From the NCBI GenBank assembly GCA_965153355.1, contig OZ231126.1, positions 95,604,001-95,668,000 on the forward strand: a DNA stretch of 64,000 bases, in the 5' to 3' direction. The notes beneath the pieces are model-generated. The model saw nothing but the letters and a program-made list of their open reading frames with translations. It had not been told where the DNA came from and ran no database searches. Made by a program: the position numbers and the translations under genes. Numbering within the stretch: the first letter of the stretch is position 1; each line of letters starts with the position of its first letter. Positions 24,017 through 39,307 of this stretch are shown here, in pieces. This DNA is from Flaccisagitta enflata (taxonomy: Eukaryota; Chaetognatha; Sagittoidea; Aphragmophora).

Positions 24017-24409
24017 CATATATGTCGATGGGTGCTGTTATATGTTGTGGGCGTTTCTTCGAACCAAAAAAGAGCTCATTCTTTTTCATCATTTCTATAA
24101 AAGAATATTCCAATTGGGAAAAAAGAATGACAAAAGGGCTAATTCTAGAGAGCAATATTTGATGAAACAAGGACAACCCACGGATAGTTGGGCAGGGGCC
24201 GTACTGCAATGTAGTAAGCTCACACTTAATGGTTACACACTTATGAATGACCTATTCTCATGTGAATGATGCCAATGCTTACACTGAATCTTGCTGGAAA
24301 CGAGCAAAAAATGTAGCGTTTTCCCAGACTTACGTTTTAAATAGACAGTGCCTTTTTATTGTCTGTCTTCTTCGTCATCGTAGACGTCTTCGTTTTCGTT
24401 TTCGTCGTC
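24017..24409. other. AT-rich sequence, no gene seen
   Basis: Two modest overlapping open frames occur on opposite strands, with no supporting signal. Confidence 0.4.
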
Positions 24410-24439
24410 GTTTTCGTCATCGTCGTCATCGTCGGTCAT

Positions 24440-24489
<50 letters not shown>

Positions 24490-24494
24490 GTCAT

Positions 24495-24528
<34 letters not shown>

Positions 24529-24530
24529 TT
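24410..24530 (+). repeat. (GTCATC)n array
   Basis: Hexamers GTCATC, with GGTCATC at two points, shift the frame. Confidence 0.9.
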
Positions 24531-24669
24531 CAATATTGTTTTGGCCTATAACGCCGGTTTTATTTGGCGTCCAATATATATTTCTCCGATGTGGTCCTCC
24601 ATTGTTGTCTCCGATCGACGGACATAAACGAACAAATCGACACCTCATAAACACAAAACGCTTCTCTCG

Positions 24670-24701
24670 GTGCGTCGCTCCCTCGCCACGCCTCAACGAC
24701 T

Positions 24702-24768
<67 letters not shown>

Positions 24769-24893
24769 TGAAAAAGACAACTACAACGATAGCAACGGCA
24801 TTCATAACAACAACGGCAGCGGCGACTCCCACATCTTTCCACAAATGGCGCTGGGGAAAAAAGACATCGTGGAGGAGGCGTTGGAATGGGCAG
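24670..24893 (+). CDS. exon-like segment with poly-Asp tract
   Basis: The frame reads RCVAPSPRLNDF, about 24 Asp, then EKDNYNDSNGIHNNNGSG and a complex end HIFPQMALGKKDIVEEALEWA. A donor site GGGCAG|GTGAAG follows immediately at 24893/24894. The end is helix-like and not microsatellite-derived, which argues for real coding sequence. I cannot place an acceptor or start upstream, and the frame stays open back to 24359 through the GTCATC array. Family unknown, possibly a chaperone-like or nuclear acidic protein, but that is only composition. Confidence 0.3.
24703..24769 (+). repeat. (GAC)n microsatellite
   Basis: About 22 GAC triplets within the exon-like segment. Confidence 0.95.
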
Positions 24894-25344
24894 GTGAAGA
24901 GAGAAAGAGGCAAATAGTCATAGACATTGTCAGATGGAATAACGCATTTATTGATTGTTCAAGTAGACAATTCTGACTTACATTGACATCACGGTCGTTA
25001 CTTGCCACGCTGTATCATGCAAGCTCGCGCCCTTATTACCCAATGAAGCGACGATGACAGAAATCTTGTTGACAAAGAAAAAGCTGGCGTGTAGTGTAGT
25101 GTAACGTGACAGAAGGGTCCATTGCGGGAGTGGTAGGACTTTTGCGCGGGGTGGTATGGGGGTTGAATTTGTGGGGGAATATGTGGGACTTATGGCATCG
25201 ACGAAAAGGTGAGAAGGCCGGGGCGGTAATGCTGGTGGGCGGGGACAGTGTGGGGCAGGGCGGGGCTGTCATATGGCAAGGAAGGGGTCGTGGTGCTGAG
25301 AAATAATCATGTCAACCAACTACGCGTCATCCAAAATTTTGCGT

Positions 25345-25416
25345 TACCGACCTACACAAATGCCTACATACCTACACAACGACGCACCCTCTTATAGAAT
25401 CGCGTAGACAGCGACT
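25345..25416 (+). mobile_element. hairpin element 3' fragment
   Basis: CTTATAGAATCGCGTAGACA followed by GCGACTAAAAA matches the 3' hairpin end with a partly decayed hairpin. CCTACACAA-type units precede it. Confidence 0.4.
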
Positions 25417-25560
25417 AAAAATGATGGCGTAGTAGTAAGAATGCGGAAGCGGCAAAAAAAGGAAACGGCTGAAAGACGAAATAACGCCTAAAGCAAGCCG
25501 ACCAGCGGAAGGTAACCTAACGCCATCTCTTAAGTGTCTTGTTATGACCGCCTACGGGTA

Positions 25561-25624
<64 letters not shown>
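25561..25624 (+). repeat. (GA)n followed by GCAGAAGTC motif
   Basis: About 30 units, with one GAAA variant, followed by gcagaagtctttttcctatt, which recurs after another (GA)n at 26668. Confidence 0.95.
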
Positions 25625-27017
<1,393 letters not shown>

Positions 27018-27221
27018 ATTCCTCCACACCTGGGATGCGCGCGAGAAGAATTCGCCTAATTTGTTCGGGATCAAATTATCTCTAAGCACAGGATGGTAAT
27101 CTGTCTTTCTGTCCTTTTTCTTCACTTGTCTATTTCTTTTTACCTTTCTTTTTTGAAAAAAAGTCAGTATTTTCTTCTGTTAGGCCCGTGTTCCAGTGAA
27201 ATTCTTATCCCGACTGTTTTT

Positions 27222-27333
27222 AGGTGCGACAAAGCACCTCTATAACTGGCTGTGTCCGTTGGTCTGTTGGTCTGTTTGTAACACATTCGTTCGACGATCC
27301 ACTCGTCGCACCTTATTGGCCTACTTGGCCTTG
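27222..27333 (-). mobile_element. hairpin element, subfamily B1 (short)
   Basis: On minus it starts CAAGGCCAAGTAGGCCAA, carries the 5' motif AGGTGCGAC and ACCAACAG-type units, and ends in the hairpin AGGTGCTTTGTCGCACCT followed by AAAAAC. Both ends sit in T-runs on the plus strand. It is 112 bp. Confidence 0.8.
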
Positions 27334-27549
27334 TTCATTTAGCTCTATTTTCTACATGAATATGTTTGATCGAGCACGTATTAAAGCGGTCAAGTCCCTA
27401 CCCCTTAAAAACAAACTCAACCCATAATAAACTCATTCGTGCATTTACATATTAACTTCTGTTATGCACATGTTTGACTATGATTATAAAGGGCAATTTC
27501 AGAATAAGGAATATTAGAGAGGGGAAAAAAAGTTAGGGAAAAGATATGC

Positions 27550-27668
<119 letters not shown>

Positions 27669-27795
27669 AAGGAAAGGCAAAAAAGAAAAAAGAAAATAAT
27701 GTCTGATCTGATGGAGACAGAAACATCATTTGGCTTGGACGAGATCGACAGACAGAGACATCATTTGCGCTAATGATCTTACATGCATTTTCTTG

Positions 27796-27798
<3 letters not shown>

Positions 27799-27876
<78 letters not shown>

Positions 27877-27890
27877 TCTTTCTTTCTCTC
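27799..27890 (+). repeat. (CT)n microsatellite
   Basis: About 37 units with a CACTCTCTTTCTTT end. It is inverted relative to the (GA)n tract 134 bp upstream. Confidence 0.95.
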
Positions 27891-27974
27891 ATGGTGCTTC
27901 TACTCACACCCCTTTATATTTCCTCTTTTTTTTTCAACTGCTCTCACCCATTCAGGGTAAAATGGCGGAGATAA

Positions 27975-28224
27975 TGTGGCAAATGGGCTAATGGGCAAAT
28001 GGGAGAAAGGAAGGCAGCTTAAGAGATGTAGAGAAAAGGCCAAAAGTTGGGCTGGAACGTTCTGCTTTGCGCGGCCTGACAGACCAGATTTGAGGCTTGA
28101 TAGGCCTGATTCTAGGCCTAAGAGGCTTAGTTTTTTGGGCCTCAGGAGGGAGCGGAGAGACGAAATTGCCCTATGTGGAAACATGGGTCATCGCCTCATC
28201 GGGCCCTTCCGGAGCCGCCGCCTA
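27975..28224 (+). mobile_element. foldback element, diverged partial copy
   Basis: The right end ggtcatcgcctcatcgggccc and gccgccgcctAAAAAG matches the foldback terminus. Internal units such as gaggcttgataggcctgatt resemble the 20-bp array. The left end is not recognisable. Confidence 0.6.
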
Positions 28225-29994
<1,770 letters not shown>

Positions 29995-30207
29995 GCCTAT
30001 CCCTCTCCATCTCATCATGCGTCCTTTTAACATCTGCCTTTCGCTTTTTGACCTTCCGGACCAAATCTATGCCCGGCCAACAGCCGAAGTTCTCTTCTAT
30101 GCTCTCCATCTTCCTCCCCCCTCACTCTAATTTCTTGCCCGTCCATGTCATTTCTATCATCCCTCTACAGTTGAGCTAGAGTGCATATCAAAAGAATTGC
30201 TTAAATC

Positions 30208-30450
30208 ATCTTAATCTCAATCTTAATCTTAATCTTAATCTTAATCTTAATCTTAATCTTAATCTTAATCTTAATCTTAATCTTAATCTAAATCTTAATC
30301 TTAATCTTAATCCTTATCTCAATCTTAATCTTATCTTAATCTTTATCTTAATTTCAATCTTAATCTTAATCTTAATCTTAATCTTAATCTTAATCTTAAT
30401 CTTAATCTTAATCTTAATCTTAATCCTAATCTTGATCCTAGTTTTAATCT
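30208..30450 (+). repeat. (TTAATC)n hexamer array
   Basis: About 38 units, nearly perfect at the two flanks and degenerate in the middle (30290-30355). It is telomere-like in length, but the unit has no G-run. Confidence 0.95.
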
Positions 30451-30916
30451 CAATTCATTTCTCCTTCTTTACAGCATACACGTTAATCCACATCAGTTCC
30501 ACTTTGCCTTCTTCTTCAGCTGAAATTCTGCATTTCCATGTTCATATCATTTGCTTTTCTTTGACTTTTTTTTTGACTTTTTTTGTCAATTGCCAACTAT
30601 TGCCATTGCATCTTAATTCATCATGTTTCTCTTGCTTTATCCTAGTTCATCTTGTTTTGCCTTGTTTTATCTTAATTTGCTTTTTCCTCCTTTAACCTAC
30701 TCCTGTCCCCCCCTTTCACCCCCCCCCATCCCCTAGCAACAGGATGGTTTCTTCACCGTCCACAAATCCCCATCATAAATATCCCGAGGCGCCCCCCTTT
30801 CACCCCCCCCTCTCTCCCGAGGCGCCCCCTTTCACACCCCCCCCTCATTCCCGAGGCGCCAACGTCGAAGCGTTTAAACTTTAAAGAGTAAAATCTCTCA
30901 CCAACCGGAAAACAGA
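30451..30916. other. unique sequence with a three-fold GGCGCC-CCTTTCACCCC motif
   Basis: cccgaggcgcccc..tttcacccc recurs three times at about 30780-30860. No gene is seen. Confidence 0.5.
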
Positions 30917-30948
30917 AAAAAAAAAAAAAAAAAAAAAAGAAAAAAAAG
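30917..30948 (+). repeat. A-run
   Basis: About 30 bp of A broken by one G. Confidence 0.9.
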
Positions 30949-31020
30949 GCGGTGGTGAATTGGAATTATTACAGTTATTCAATGCAAATGTCGTTTATCG
31001 ACACAGACCCGCGTTTCGGT

Positions 31021-31216
31021 AGCTTCTTCTTCTTCTTCTTCGTCTTCTTCTTTTTCTTCTTCTTCTTCTTCTTCTTCTTCTTCTTCTTCTTCTTCTTCTT
31101 CTTCTTCTTCTTCTTCTTCTTCTTCTTCTTCTTCTTCTTCTTCTTCTTCCTCTTTTTCGTTTTCTTATTCTTTCTCTTTTTCTTTTTCTTTCTCCTTTTC
31201 TTTTTCTTGTTTTTAA

Positions 31217-31251
<35 letters not shown>

Positions 31252-31252
31252 C
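31021..31252 (+). repeat. (TTC)n, (TTTTTC)n and (TTG)n composite
   Basis: TTC to about 31150, then TTTTTC-type units, then TTG at 31217-31252. Confidence 0.9.
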
Positions 31253-31407
31253 TCAGTTCTTACAGCACAAAGGATCCAAGCTTCATTCTTTTAATACCAA
31301 TATAAGGTAAGCGCAAAAACAAGTTACATCCCTTTCTCGTTATCTAGAAATCTCAAAACGTCATTTCTCTTTTGCTACTCGTGACGTCTTCCGCGATTTG
31401 CCTTGTT

Positions 31408-31906
31408 GATATTATAATGTTATAATGTTACGATGTTATGATATCATAATGTTATAATGTTATAATGTTAACTGTTATAATGTTTTAATGTTTTAATGTT
31501 GTAATGTTATAATGTTATAATGTTATAATGTTATAATGTTATAATGTTATAATGTTATAATGTTATAATGTTATAATGTTATAATGTTATAATGTTATAA
31601 TGTTATAATGTTATAATGTCATAACGTTATAATGTTATAATGATATAATGTTATAATGTTATAATGTTATAATGTTATAATGTTATAATGTTATAATGTT
31701 ATAATGTTATAATGTTATAATGTTATAATTCTATAATTCTATGATGTTATGATTTTATAATGTTATAATGTTATAATGACATAATGTTATAATGTTTTAA
31801 TATTATAGTGTTTTAGCGTTACAATGTTATATTGTTATAATGTTATAATGTATTAATGTTATGATGGTATAATGTTATTACGTTATAATGTTATAATGTT
31901 ATAGTT
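31408..31906 (+). repeat. 8-bp AT-rich array (TGTTATAA)n
   Basis: About 60 units, pure at 31505-31620 and 31640-31730 and degenerate elsewhere. Each unit contains the palindrome TTATAA. Confidence 0.95.
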
Positions 31907-32125
31907 GATCCTTATGCTTCATTTATTCCTTTTCTCTCCTACGATCACCTTAGCAAACCCATCGAATTTAGATGTCTTTAACCCTTCTTGGGCAGCGGCC
32001 CCAAAGGGCCGATGTCCTGTAGGGATACGGTGCCGGCAGATCGTCAACGATCTACCACACTACAATTTTCATACAAATTCTCATAGGGTCGTTAACAATC
32101 TCACGGCACTTTGCATTTTAAGCAT

Positions 32126-32335
32126 TGACGATGTCTCGATACTTCCAAATAAACACTTTGATTCTTTTTTATCTCTTCATTGACGATGTGGCGAGTGACA
32201 ATCTCCCGATGCTGCAATAAAATACACTTAGATTTTCTTCCTCTGTTAACTGACGATGTGGCAAGTGACGACCTCCCATGACCAAGAAACCAAAAGAACT
32301 TACATTTCTATTTACTAACTGACGAGCCAATAATT
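32126..32335 (+). repeat. tandem repeat, about 70-bp unit, three copies
   Basis: Each unit starts TTGACGATGT or CTGACGATGT, and the second and third share GGCRAGTGACRAYCTCCC. It lies inside the sequence interrupting the foldback element. Confidence 0.7.
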
Positions 32336-32430
32336 TAAAAGAAAAGAACTAAAACATGTATCTTGATAATATGATCAATCGACCAAAGAACATAGCATGG
32401 TAAAAATGATTCTGCAAACAAGAAACAGTT

Positions 32431-32622
<192 letters not shown>

Positions 32623-33181
32623 TTGACACAGAGGTGAATTTCCAGACGTCCGTCCATAAGTCCGTCCATCCGTCCATCTGTCTGTACCCCCCAAGGCCCC
32701 TCTTAGGCCCCAAATCAGCCCTATCAGACCCCAAATCAGCCCTCTCAGACCCAAAATCAGGCCTCTCAGGCCTCTCAGGCCTAAAACTCAGCCATCTCAG
32801 GCCCAAAATCAGCCCTCTCAAGTCCAAAATTAGCTCCCTCAAACCTAAAATCAGCCCACTGAGGCTCTAAATCAGCCTTGTCAGGCCAAAAATCAACTAT
32901 TGCAAGCCTATAATCAGCCCTCTCAAACCTAAAATCTGCCCTCTCAAACCTAAAATCTAACCACTTGGGTCTCAATTCAGCCCTCAAAATAACCATCTCA
33001 AGGCTCTAAATCTGCCCTTATCCCGTATCTCATTTGAGCCCTTGGACCCCCCAAATCATCCCCTACATACCTCACTACTGTGTTCCCATCAATCAAATCA
33101 GCCCTTGAATGTGCCTTCTCAGGACGTCTGGAAATTCACCCCTATGTCCTACAGGACATCAGCCCTTTGGGGCCGCTGCCC

Positions 33182-33227
33182 TGCTCTCACTCCACTTCTT
33201 CAGCTGATCACTCCAAGCAGGGCATCG
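33182..33227 (-). mobile_element. foldback outer flank, proximal part
   Basis: CTGCTCTCACTCCACTTCTT..AGCAGGGCAT matches the reverse complement of 38695-38740. The flank continues at 34532-34570 after the nested element. Confidence 0.7.
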
Positions 33228-34531
33228 CACTCATAAAAAATGAAAATTATATTTGTTGATATTAGAATTTTTGGTTCCAAAGTTATATTTTTTATTATTA
33301 TATTCCGGTTATATAAATGTTATATATGGTTATATCGATGTTATACAAGTTATACAGGCGAAAACGGCAAAAAAAATCCCAAATTATACCGATTATTTTG
33401 ATTATACTTAAATTATAACAAAAAGTTATACTTTTGGTCTAACTTTTTGATATAATCGATATAACTATGGCCAGAAAGATCCACGCGGTTATACTACAAT
33501 TATAATTTAAAAAAAGTTATATTTCAATTATAATTCTTTAAAAATTATATTTATACTATAATTTCTTTCTCATTTGCATAATGTCGTTTTACCTGATATC
33601 TTGCTTTTGTGATTTTCTATAAAGTTCTCATCAAAAGTGAGAACTTTTATAGATTCAGACTAAGCATCTATAGCTTAAGTCTTTTCCTATAAAGTTCGCA
33701 TTAAAAATGCATACAGAGCAAGTCTGTCTAAAGCTATCGGCAGATCATTGTGGATCATACTGGGCCAGATAGCGTACTTATAGATTTTTTCTATTTTTTA
33801 TATTCAACATTTTGAACTGGAATGGTCTACAGGCAGTAATACAGTAACTATCACATAAGAACTACATATGTTGGATAAATCATAAGATAACATCATTGAG
33901 CTAATTCCCTATGTCAACTTAACATGTGTATAAAGTTTCATTATAAACTTTAAAGAAAAGGGCAAGATATTAGGCAAAATGTTCTGAGCTACTTTATGCA
34001 AATGATATATATATGATATATAATTTATATAATATTTGGATCCCAGTATTTTGACAAAGTCGGATTATATAAGTTGTACAACTCTGAGACTGAAATTTCA
34101 CAGAGTCTAATTAGATCAGTTATACAGTTTCTCGACTTTCTCGGCCCAGGAATTACAATCAATATAACTTTAAGCCTTTTTCTTTGCAGCCATTTTTTTT
34201 AACTGCAGCACTCTATATGTAAATGTATGGATTTTTCCTGATAGTGGAGACCATGATCAATCCTCAAATAAGTGTTTCAGTAAAATTTTTTGGAGCGTCA
34301 TTGTATAACTGGTATAATAACAGTAAATCGTTCCTAGCTAGCACACCGCTGAAGCACTAATGCTCATCTTTTGAACAATGATAGCGACCTCCCCAAGGAC
34401 CATTTTGATAAAAAAAAAAAAGAGTCGACCCAACTATACAATCTATATAATAAGACAAAAAGTTGAAAAATATAACTTTGGAACCAAAAATTCTAATTTC
34501 AACAAATATAATTTTCATTTTTTTATGAGTG
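33228..34531. mobile_element. 1.3-kb AT-rich element with long TIRs, nested in a foldback flank
   Basis: The left end CACTCATAAAAAATGAAAAT continues inward and is repeated in inversion at the right end. The inverted repeats are about 65-70 bp and nearly perfect. CG flanks both sides. The interior is AT-rich with TATAAC-type motifs and no transposase frame. Confidence 0.8.
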
Positions 34532-34570
34532 CGGGTACCGCTGACCATGTGCGATCCTTGGATGACTAGT
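34532..34570 (-). mobile_element. foldback outer flank, distal part
   Basis: GGGTACCGCTGACCATGTGC then gatccttggatgactag is the inverse of the outer flank at 38650-38690. Confidence 0.75.
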
Positions 34571-35321
<751 letters not shown>

Positions 35322-35931
35322 AGGGAAAGAGCGGAGGCGAGTGAAGTGGAGGTAAATGAGCAAGAAGTGGAGACTGGTAGGGAAGGAGTGGAGGCGAGTT
35401 GAATAGAGGCGAATAGTGGAGGCGTGGAGAGTTCATAAAGAAGCGCAAATGACCGATATTGATTATTGAGTATGAGAGGGCGGAGGGAGGAAGGGAGAGA
35501 CGTTGTCAGTGCCAGTGTAAATAACAGGGTGACAGAATGTCCTTGGAAGATTTACGATATAAGAGTCGATGACTGGACTTTGATAGACGGAAAGAGTTTG
35601 GTTCGGGTGGATGAGACGAGTGAAAGTGAGAATCTGGGAGCGATATAACATTACGCGTTCATAAAAATGATTAAAAGAAGATGGAAGTCTACAAACGAGG
35701 AACAAAGCGTGCAAGATTGCAAACCTTTTTAGCGCAACAAACAGCGATAATCCCCTTTAAATAAGTGCCTTATGAGGACGCTTTGAGAAGGGATTCTTCA
35801 AGTCACACGAAATTAACGGATTGAAATGAAATACATGAAAGGTTTCTCACAACCAATACAAAAGTTACATATAACATACGAATATGCGGATGAATAAAAA
35901 AGAATAAATCAAATGTGAATCAGTGTACCTC
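35322..35931. other. unique sequence with GTGGAGGCGAGT repeats
   Basis: agtggaggcgag-type units recur at 35290-35430. The rest is unremarkable. Confidence 0.45.
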
Positions 35932-36057
<126 letters not shown>

Positions 36058-36276
36058 TTTCTCACACACATCTATCTTTATGTTAACACGACGAAATTTC
36101 ACCCGAGAGATGGTGTGTATATCAAAAAGGGACGTCTAAGTGAAATTCTCCGTGTTGTCTGTCGACTCATGACACGACCTCTATCGGGGAAGGACCAACA
36201 ACAAAAGGCTTCGGTCATACTCAGAAACACAAAAACAAAGCGAGAGAAAAAATGAGGAGAACATAATCTAAACCAT

Positions 36277-36281
<5 letters not shown>

Positions 36282-36345
<64 letters not shown>
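36282..36345 (+). repeat. (GA)n microsatellite
   Basis: A pure tract of about 32 units. Confidence 0.95.
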
Positions 36346-36347
<2 letters not shown>

Positions 36348-36550
36348 TGCATTGATACGCTTAAATGATTGTAGATATCTACAAGCGCGTGTCATTCTTC
36401 CCCTTTAAAAAGTACGAGTGCACTTAGACGCCTGACAGCTGCTGATTACCACTCTGGAAATATCAAGAGTATCTTGTTACGACTCATTGCTTGCAATGGA
36501 AGGGAGAGACAGAAAGAAAGTATGAAAGATGGCGAGAGAGAGATTGAGTT

Positions 36551-36554
<4 letters not shown>

Positions 36555-36631
<77 letters not shown>
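36555..36631 (+). repeat. (GA)n microsatellite
   Basis: A pure tract of about 38 units. Confidence 0.95.
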
Positions 36632-36633
<2 letters not shown>

Positions 36634-37118
36634 AGGGCTCGAGTGACAGAGAATAGAAATAGAAGGCCCAGGAGAACAAAAACGTTGCAGAGATCTCTTG
36701 AACTCCAGGAAGGTAAAAAGATCACTTGGGTGTTCTGTTGGAGCTCGAAGGGGAGAGGGGCGGATGTGGAGGGGGGGGCTGGGGGGCTGGGGGGGCTGGG
36801 AGCTAAGGGCGAATATGGCTTGGGTTGATTTCGTATGACCCACTGACAAAAAGCTTAAAAGGGCCGGAAAGAGGTTAGGAAGAATTCATACCGTAGCACA
36901 AAGACTGGTTTAGAATATGAATGATGAATAAATGAACCACTATGATTTTCGTTAACGCAGCTCTTTCAAGAGGTGTATTTTCATACTTGGAAGGGCGATA
37001 GATACCTATCCCTGTGCACATTGTACGTTGCAAAAAACAAACGCAAAAAGACGGGACTCCCTTAAAATGAAATTCTCCACATCTAACTGGCATTGGGCTA
37101 CCAGACATTGCCTGGGAG
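36632..37118. other. unique sequence with a GGGGGCTGG run, no gene seen
   Basis: The G-rich run at 36765-36800 could form a G-quadruplex. No coding frame is supported. Confidence 0.5.
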
Positions 37119-37425
37119 TTAGGCTGGGCTCATTCTAGGCTTTGGACAAAAAAATTTGTCTCCAAGCAATTTTCATGTTCCATTTGCAAAATCAATTTGG
37201 ACTTGATCTAGTCAGAATGTCATCAATGCTGTAGTTATATATAATTATAATTGATTGCTGCAGTTGTGACAAAAATTTCTACCATAGTCATTCTAAACAA
37301 CGACAGCATTGATGACGTTCTGACTAGATCAAGTCCTAATTGATTTTGCAAATCATGCAAATAGAACATGAAAATTGCTTGGAGACAATTTTTCATTTGT
37401 ATGCCCGAATTGAATCCAGCCTCAC
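37119..37425. mobile_element. palindromic MITE, about 307 bp
   Basis: The arm tctccaagcaattttcatgt..gacttgatctagtcagaa is repeated in inversion at 37300-37390, and the outer ggctgg motif also pairs. The unpaired centre is only about 65 bp. No open frame. Confidence 0.8.
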
Positions 37426-37721
37426 GGGAGTGTGACAATACACGATGAACTATGACCATATGAATCGATAAACGTCGTTTTCTTTGACAATATGAAGTCC
37501 AAATGAGGCCCCACTGGTACCAGTGTGACACCTTTCCACCGCCAAAGGCTGAAGGCGATGTCCCGGAGACCTTTGAGAGACAGCAGGAAAGCCTATCAAT
37601 CTTCCTACCGACAGGCGTCAACCGGGCAAAGGATAAAAAACAGGGCGCCCAAGGGCAATATGTGGTCAGCGATACCTGTTGCCCTGCTTTGCATGATTGT
37701 GAAATTAAGTGAGAGGAAGCA
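37426..37721 (+). other. coding-like fragment and foldback flank
   Basis: From 37503 a plus frame reads HWYQCDTFPPPKAEGDVPET then FERQQESLSIFLPTGVNRAK. It looks protein-like for about 50 residues but lacks splice or start support and runs into foldback flank sequence (ggtcagcgatacctgttgccc) from about 37660. Confidence 0.3.
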
Positions 37722-38175
37722 GGGCAGCGGCCCCGAAGGGGACAAAGTCCTGTAGAACACAGGGGGACTTTTGTTGCCTGAGGGAACGATTTCAGGCATT
37801 TGAGGGCAGATTCAAGGCCTGAGAGGGCAGATTTTAGGCCTGAGAGGGTGAATTTCAGGCCTGAGAGGACAGATTTTTGGCCTGAGAGGGCCTGGGGGGG
37901 ACGCATGGACGAACGGACGGAATGACAAACAAAAGTCCCCCTGTGTTCCCTAGAGAGTGGAATCTGGGACTTAGGGTTGGGGTCTAGGCTTTGAGGGTGG
38001 GATTTGGGCCTCAAGACTGGGATTTGGGCCTGGAGGCTGGGATATGGGCCTCCAGGCAGAGATACGGGCCTGGAGGCTGGGGGAGGTGGGGTACAAAGGA
38101 GAAGGAGGAGGAGAAGGAGAAAACTCCCCATATGTGTGGAAGCATAGGTCAGCGACCCCTTTGAGGCCGCTACCC
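37722..38175 (+). mobile_element. foldback element, chimeric type 2 / type 1
   Basis: The left end is type 2: GGGCAGCGGCCCCGAAGGGG, then gtcctgtagaacacaggg, with array units GGCCTGAGAGGGCAGATTT. An inverted type 2 inner end (aaaagtccccctgtgttcc) occurs at about 37932-37950. From there to the right end the sequence is type 1: ctgggatatgggcctcc units and catatgtgtggaagcatagg. The right end CTACCCAAAAAGG leads into (GAA)n. Confidence 0.85.
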
Positions 38176-38189
38176 AAAAAGGTAAAAAT

Positions 38190-38460
38190 AAAAGAAGAAG
38201 AAGAAGAAGAAGAAGAAGAAGAAGAAGAAGAAGAAGAAGATGAAGAAGAAGAAGAAGAAGAAAGAGGAAGAAGAGAAGAAGGAAAAAGAAAAAGAAAAAG
38301 AAAAAAAGAAAAGAGGAAGAAGAAGAAGAAGAAAAAGAAAAGAAAAGAAGAAGAAAAGGAAAAAGAAAGAGAAAAAGAGAAAGAAGAAGAGGAAGAAAAA
38401 GAAAAAGAAAAAGAAAAAGAAAAAGAAAAAGAAAAAGAAAAAGAAAAAGAAAAAGAAATA
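38190..38460 (+). repeat. (GAA)n and (GAAAAA)n seeded at foldback 3' end
   Basis: GAA triplets with several internal hexamer blocks. Hexamers are pure at 38393-38455. Confidence 0.9.
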
Positions 38461-38503
38461 GAAAAAGAAAATGGAGTAATATGATAAGAAGAAAAAGGAA
38501 AAA

Positions 38504-38550
38504 TCAAAGAAGAAGAAGAAGAAAAAGAAGAAGAAGAAGAAAAAGAAGAG

Positions 38551-38582
<32 letters not shown>

Positions 38583-38640
38583 AGAAGAAGAAGAAGAAGA
38601 AGAAGAAGAAGAAGAAGAAGAAGAAGAAGAAGAGCAAGAA
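38504..38640 (+). repeat. (GAA)n microsatellite
   Basis: About 40 triplets with GAG variants. Confidence 0.95.
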
Positions 38641-38737
38641 GATGGAGAACTAGTCATCCAAGGATCGCACATGGTCAGCGGTACCCAATGCCCTGCTGAA
38701 AGTGATCCAGTGAAGAAGTGAGTGTAGAGTGAGAGCA

Positions 38738-39214
38738 GGGCAGCGGCCCCAAAGGGACAATGTCCTGTAGAACACAGGTTAGAATCTCCAGACATCCTGA
38801 GGAGGCATATTTCAGGCCTTAGATAACTGATTTAGGCCAAAGAAGGCATATTTGAAGGCTAGAGGGCAGAATTAGGGCTTGAAGAGCAGATTGGAGATTT
38901 GGAGGGCAAATTTGAGCCACAGAGGGCTGATTTGATGCTTGGGGGGCTAATTGAAGGTCTGGAGAGTAGAATTGAGACCTGGAGGTCAGATTTGAGGCGG
39001 GGGGGGGGTCAGGCTGATTTGAAGCCTGGAAGGCTGATTAGAGGCCTGGAAGGCTGAATTTAGGCCTGGAGGGCTGAATTGAGGGTTGGGAGGGCAAATT
39101 TCAGGCCTTGATGGCCAACGAGGGGGGGGGACAAAAAGATGGACGGACGGAAGACGGACATCTAGAAATTCCCCCTGTGTTCTACAGGACATCAGCCCTT
39201 TGGGGCCGCTGCCC
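38738..39214 (+). mobile_element. foldback element, type 2, complete with outer flank
   Basis: The left flank (38650-38737) contains atggtcagcggtacccaatg and gtgagagcag. The element starts GGGCAGCGGCCCCAAAGGG and ends in its inverse with gttctacaggacatcagccc. The array uses about 20-bp units around GGAGGGCTGAATTGAGG. A GGACGGACGG motif lies at the inner right edge. It ends with AAAAAGG. Confidence 0.9.
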
Positions 39215-39307
39215 AAAAAGGATAAAGATTAATAGTCGCATAAGCGTCAGATGGTCAGTGGTACCCGTTGCCCCATAGTTATTGAATGATAGATGTGAAG
39301 GTGAGAG

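Noticed and set aside
37235-38131. 298-codon minus-strand open frame
   Set aside because: It runs across the palindromic MITE, unrelated sequence and the foldback array. The composition follows the repeats and no coding signal marks its ends.
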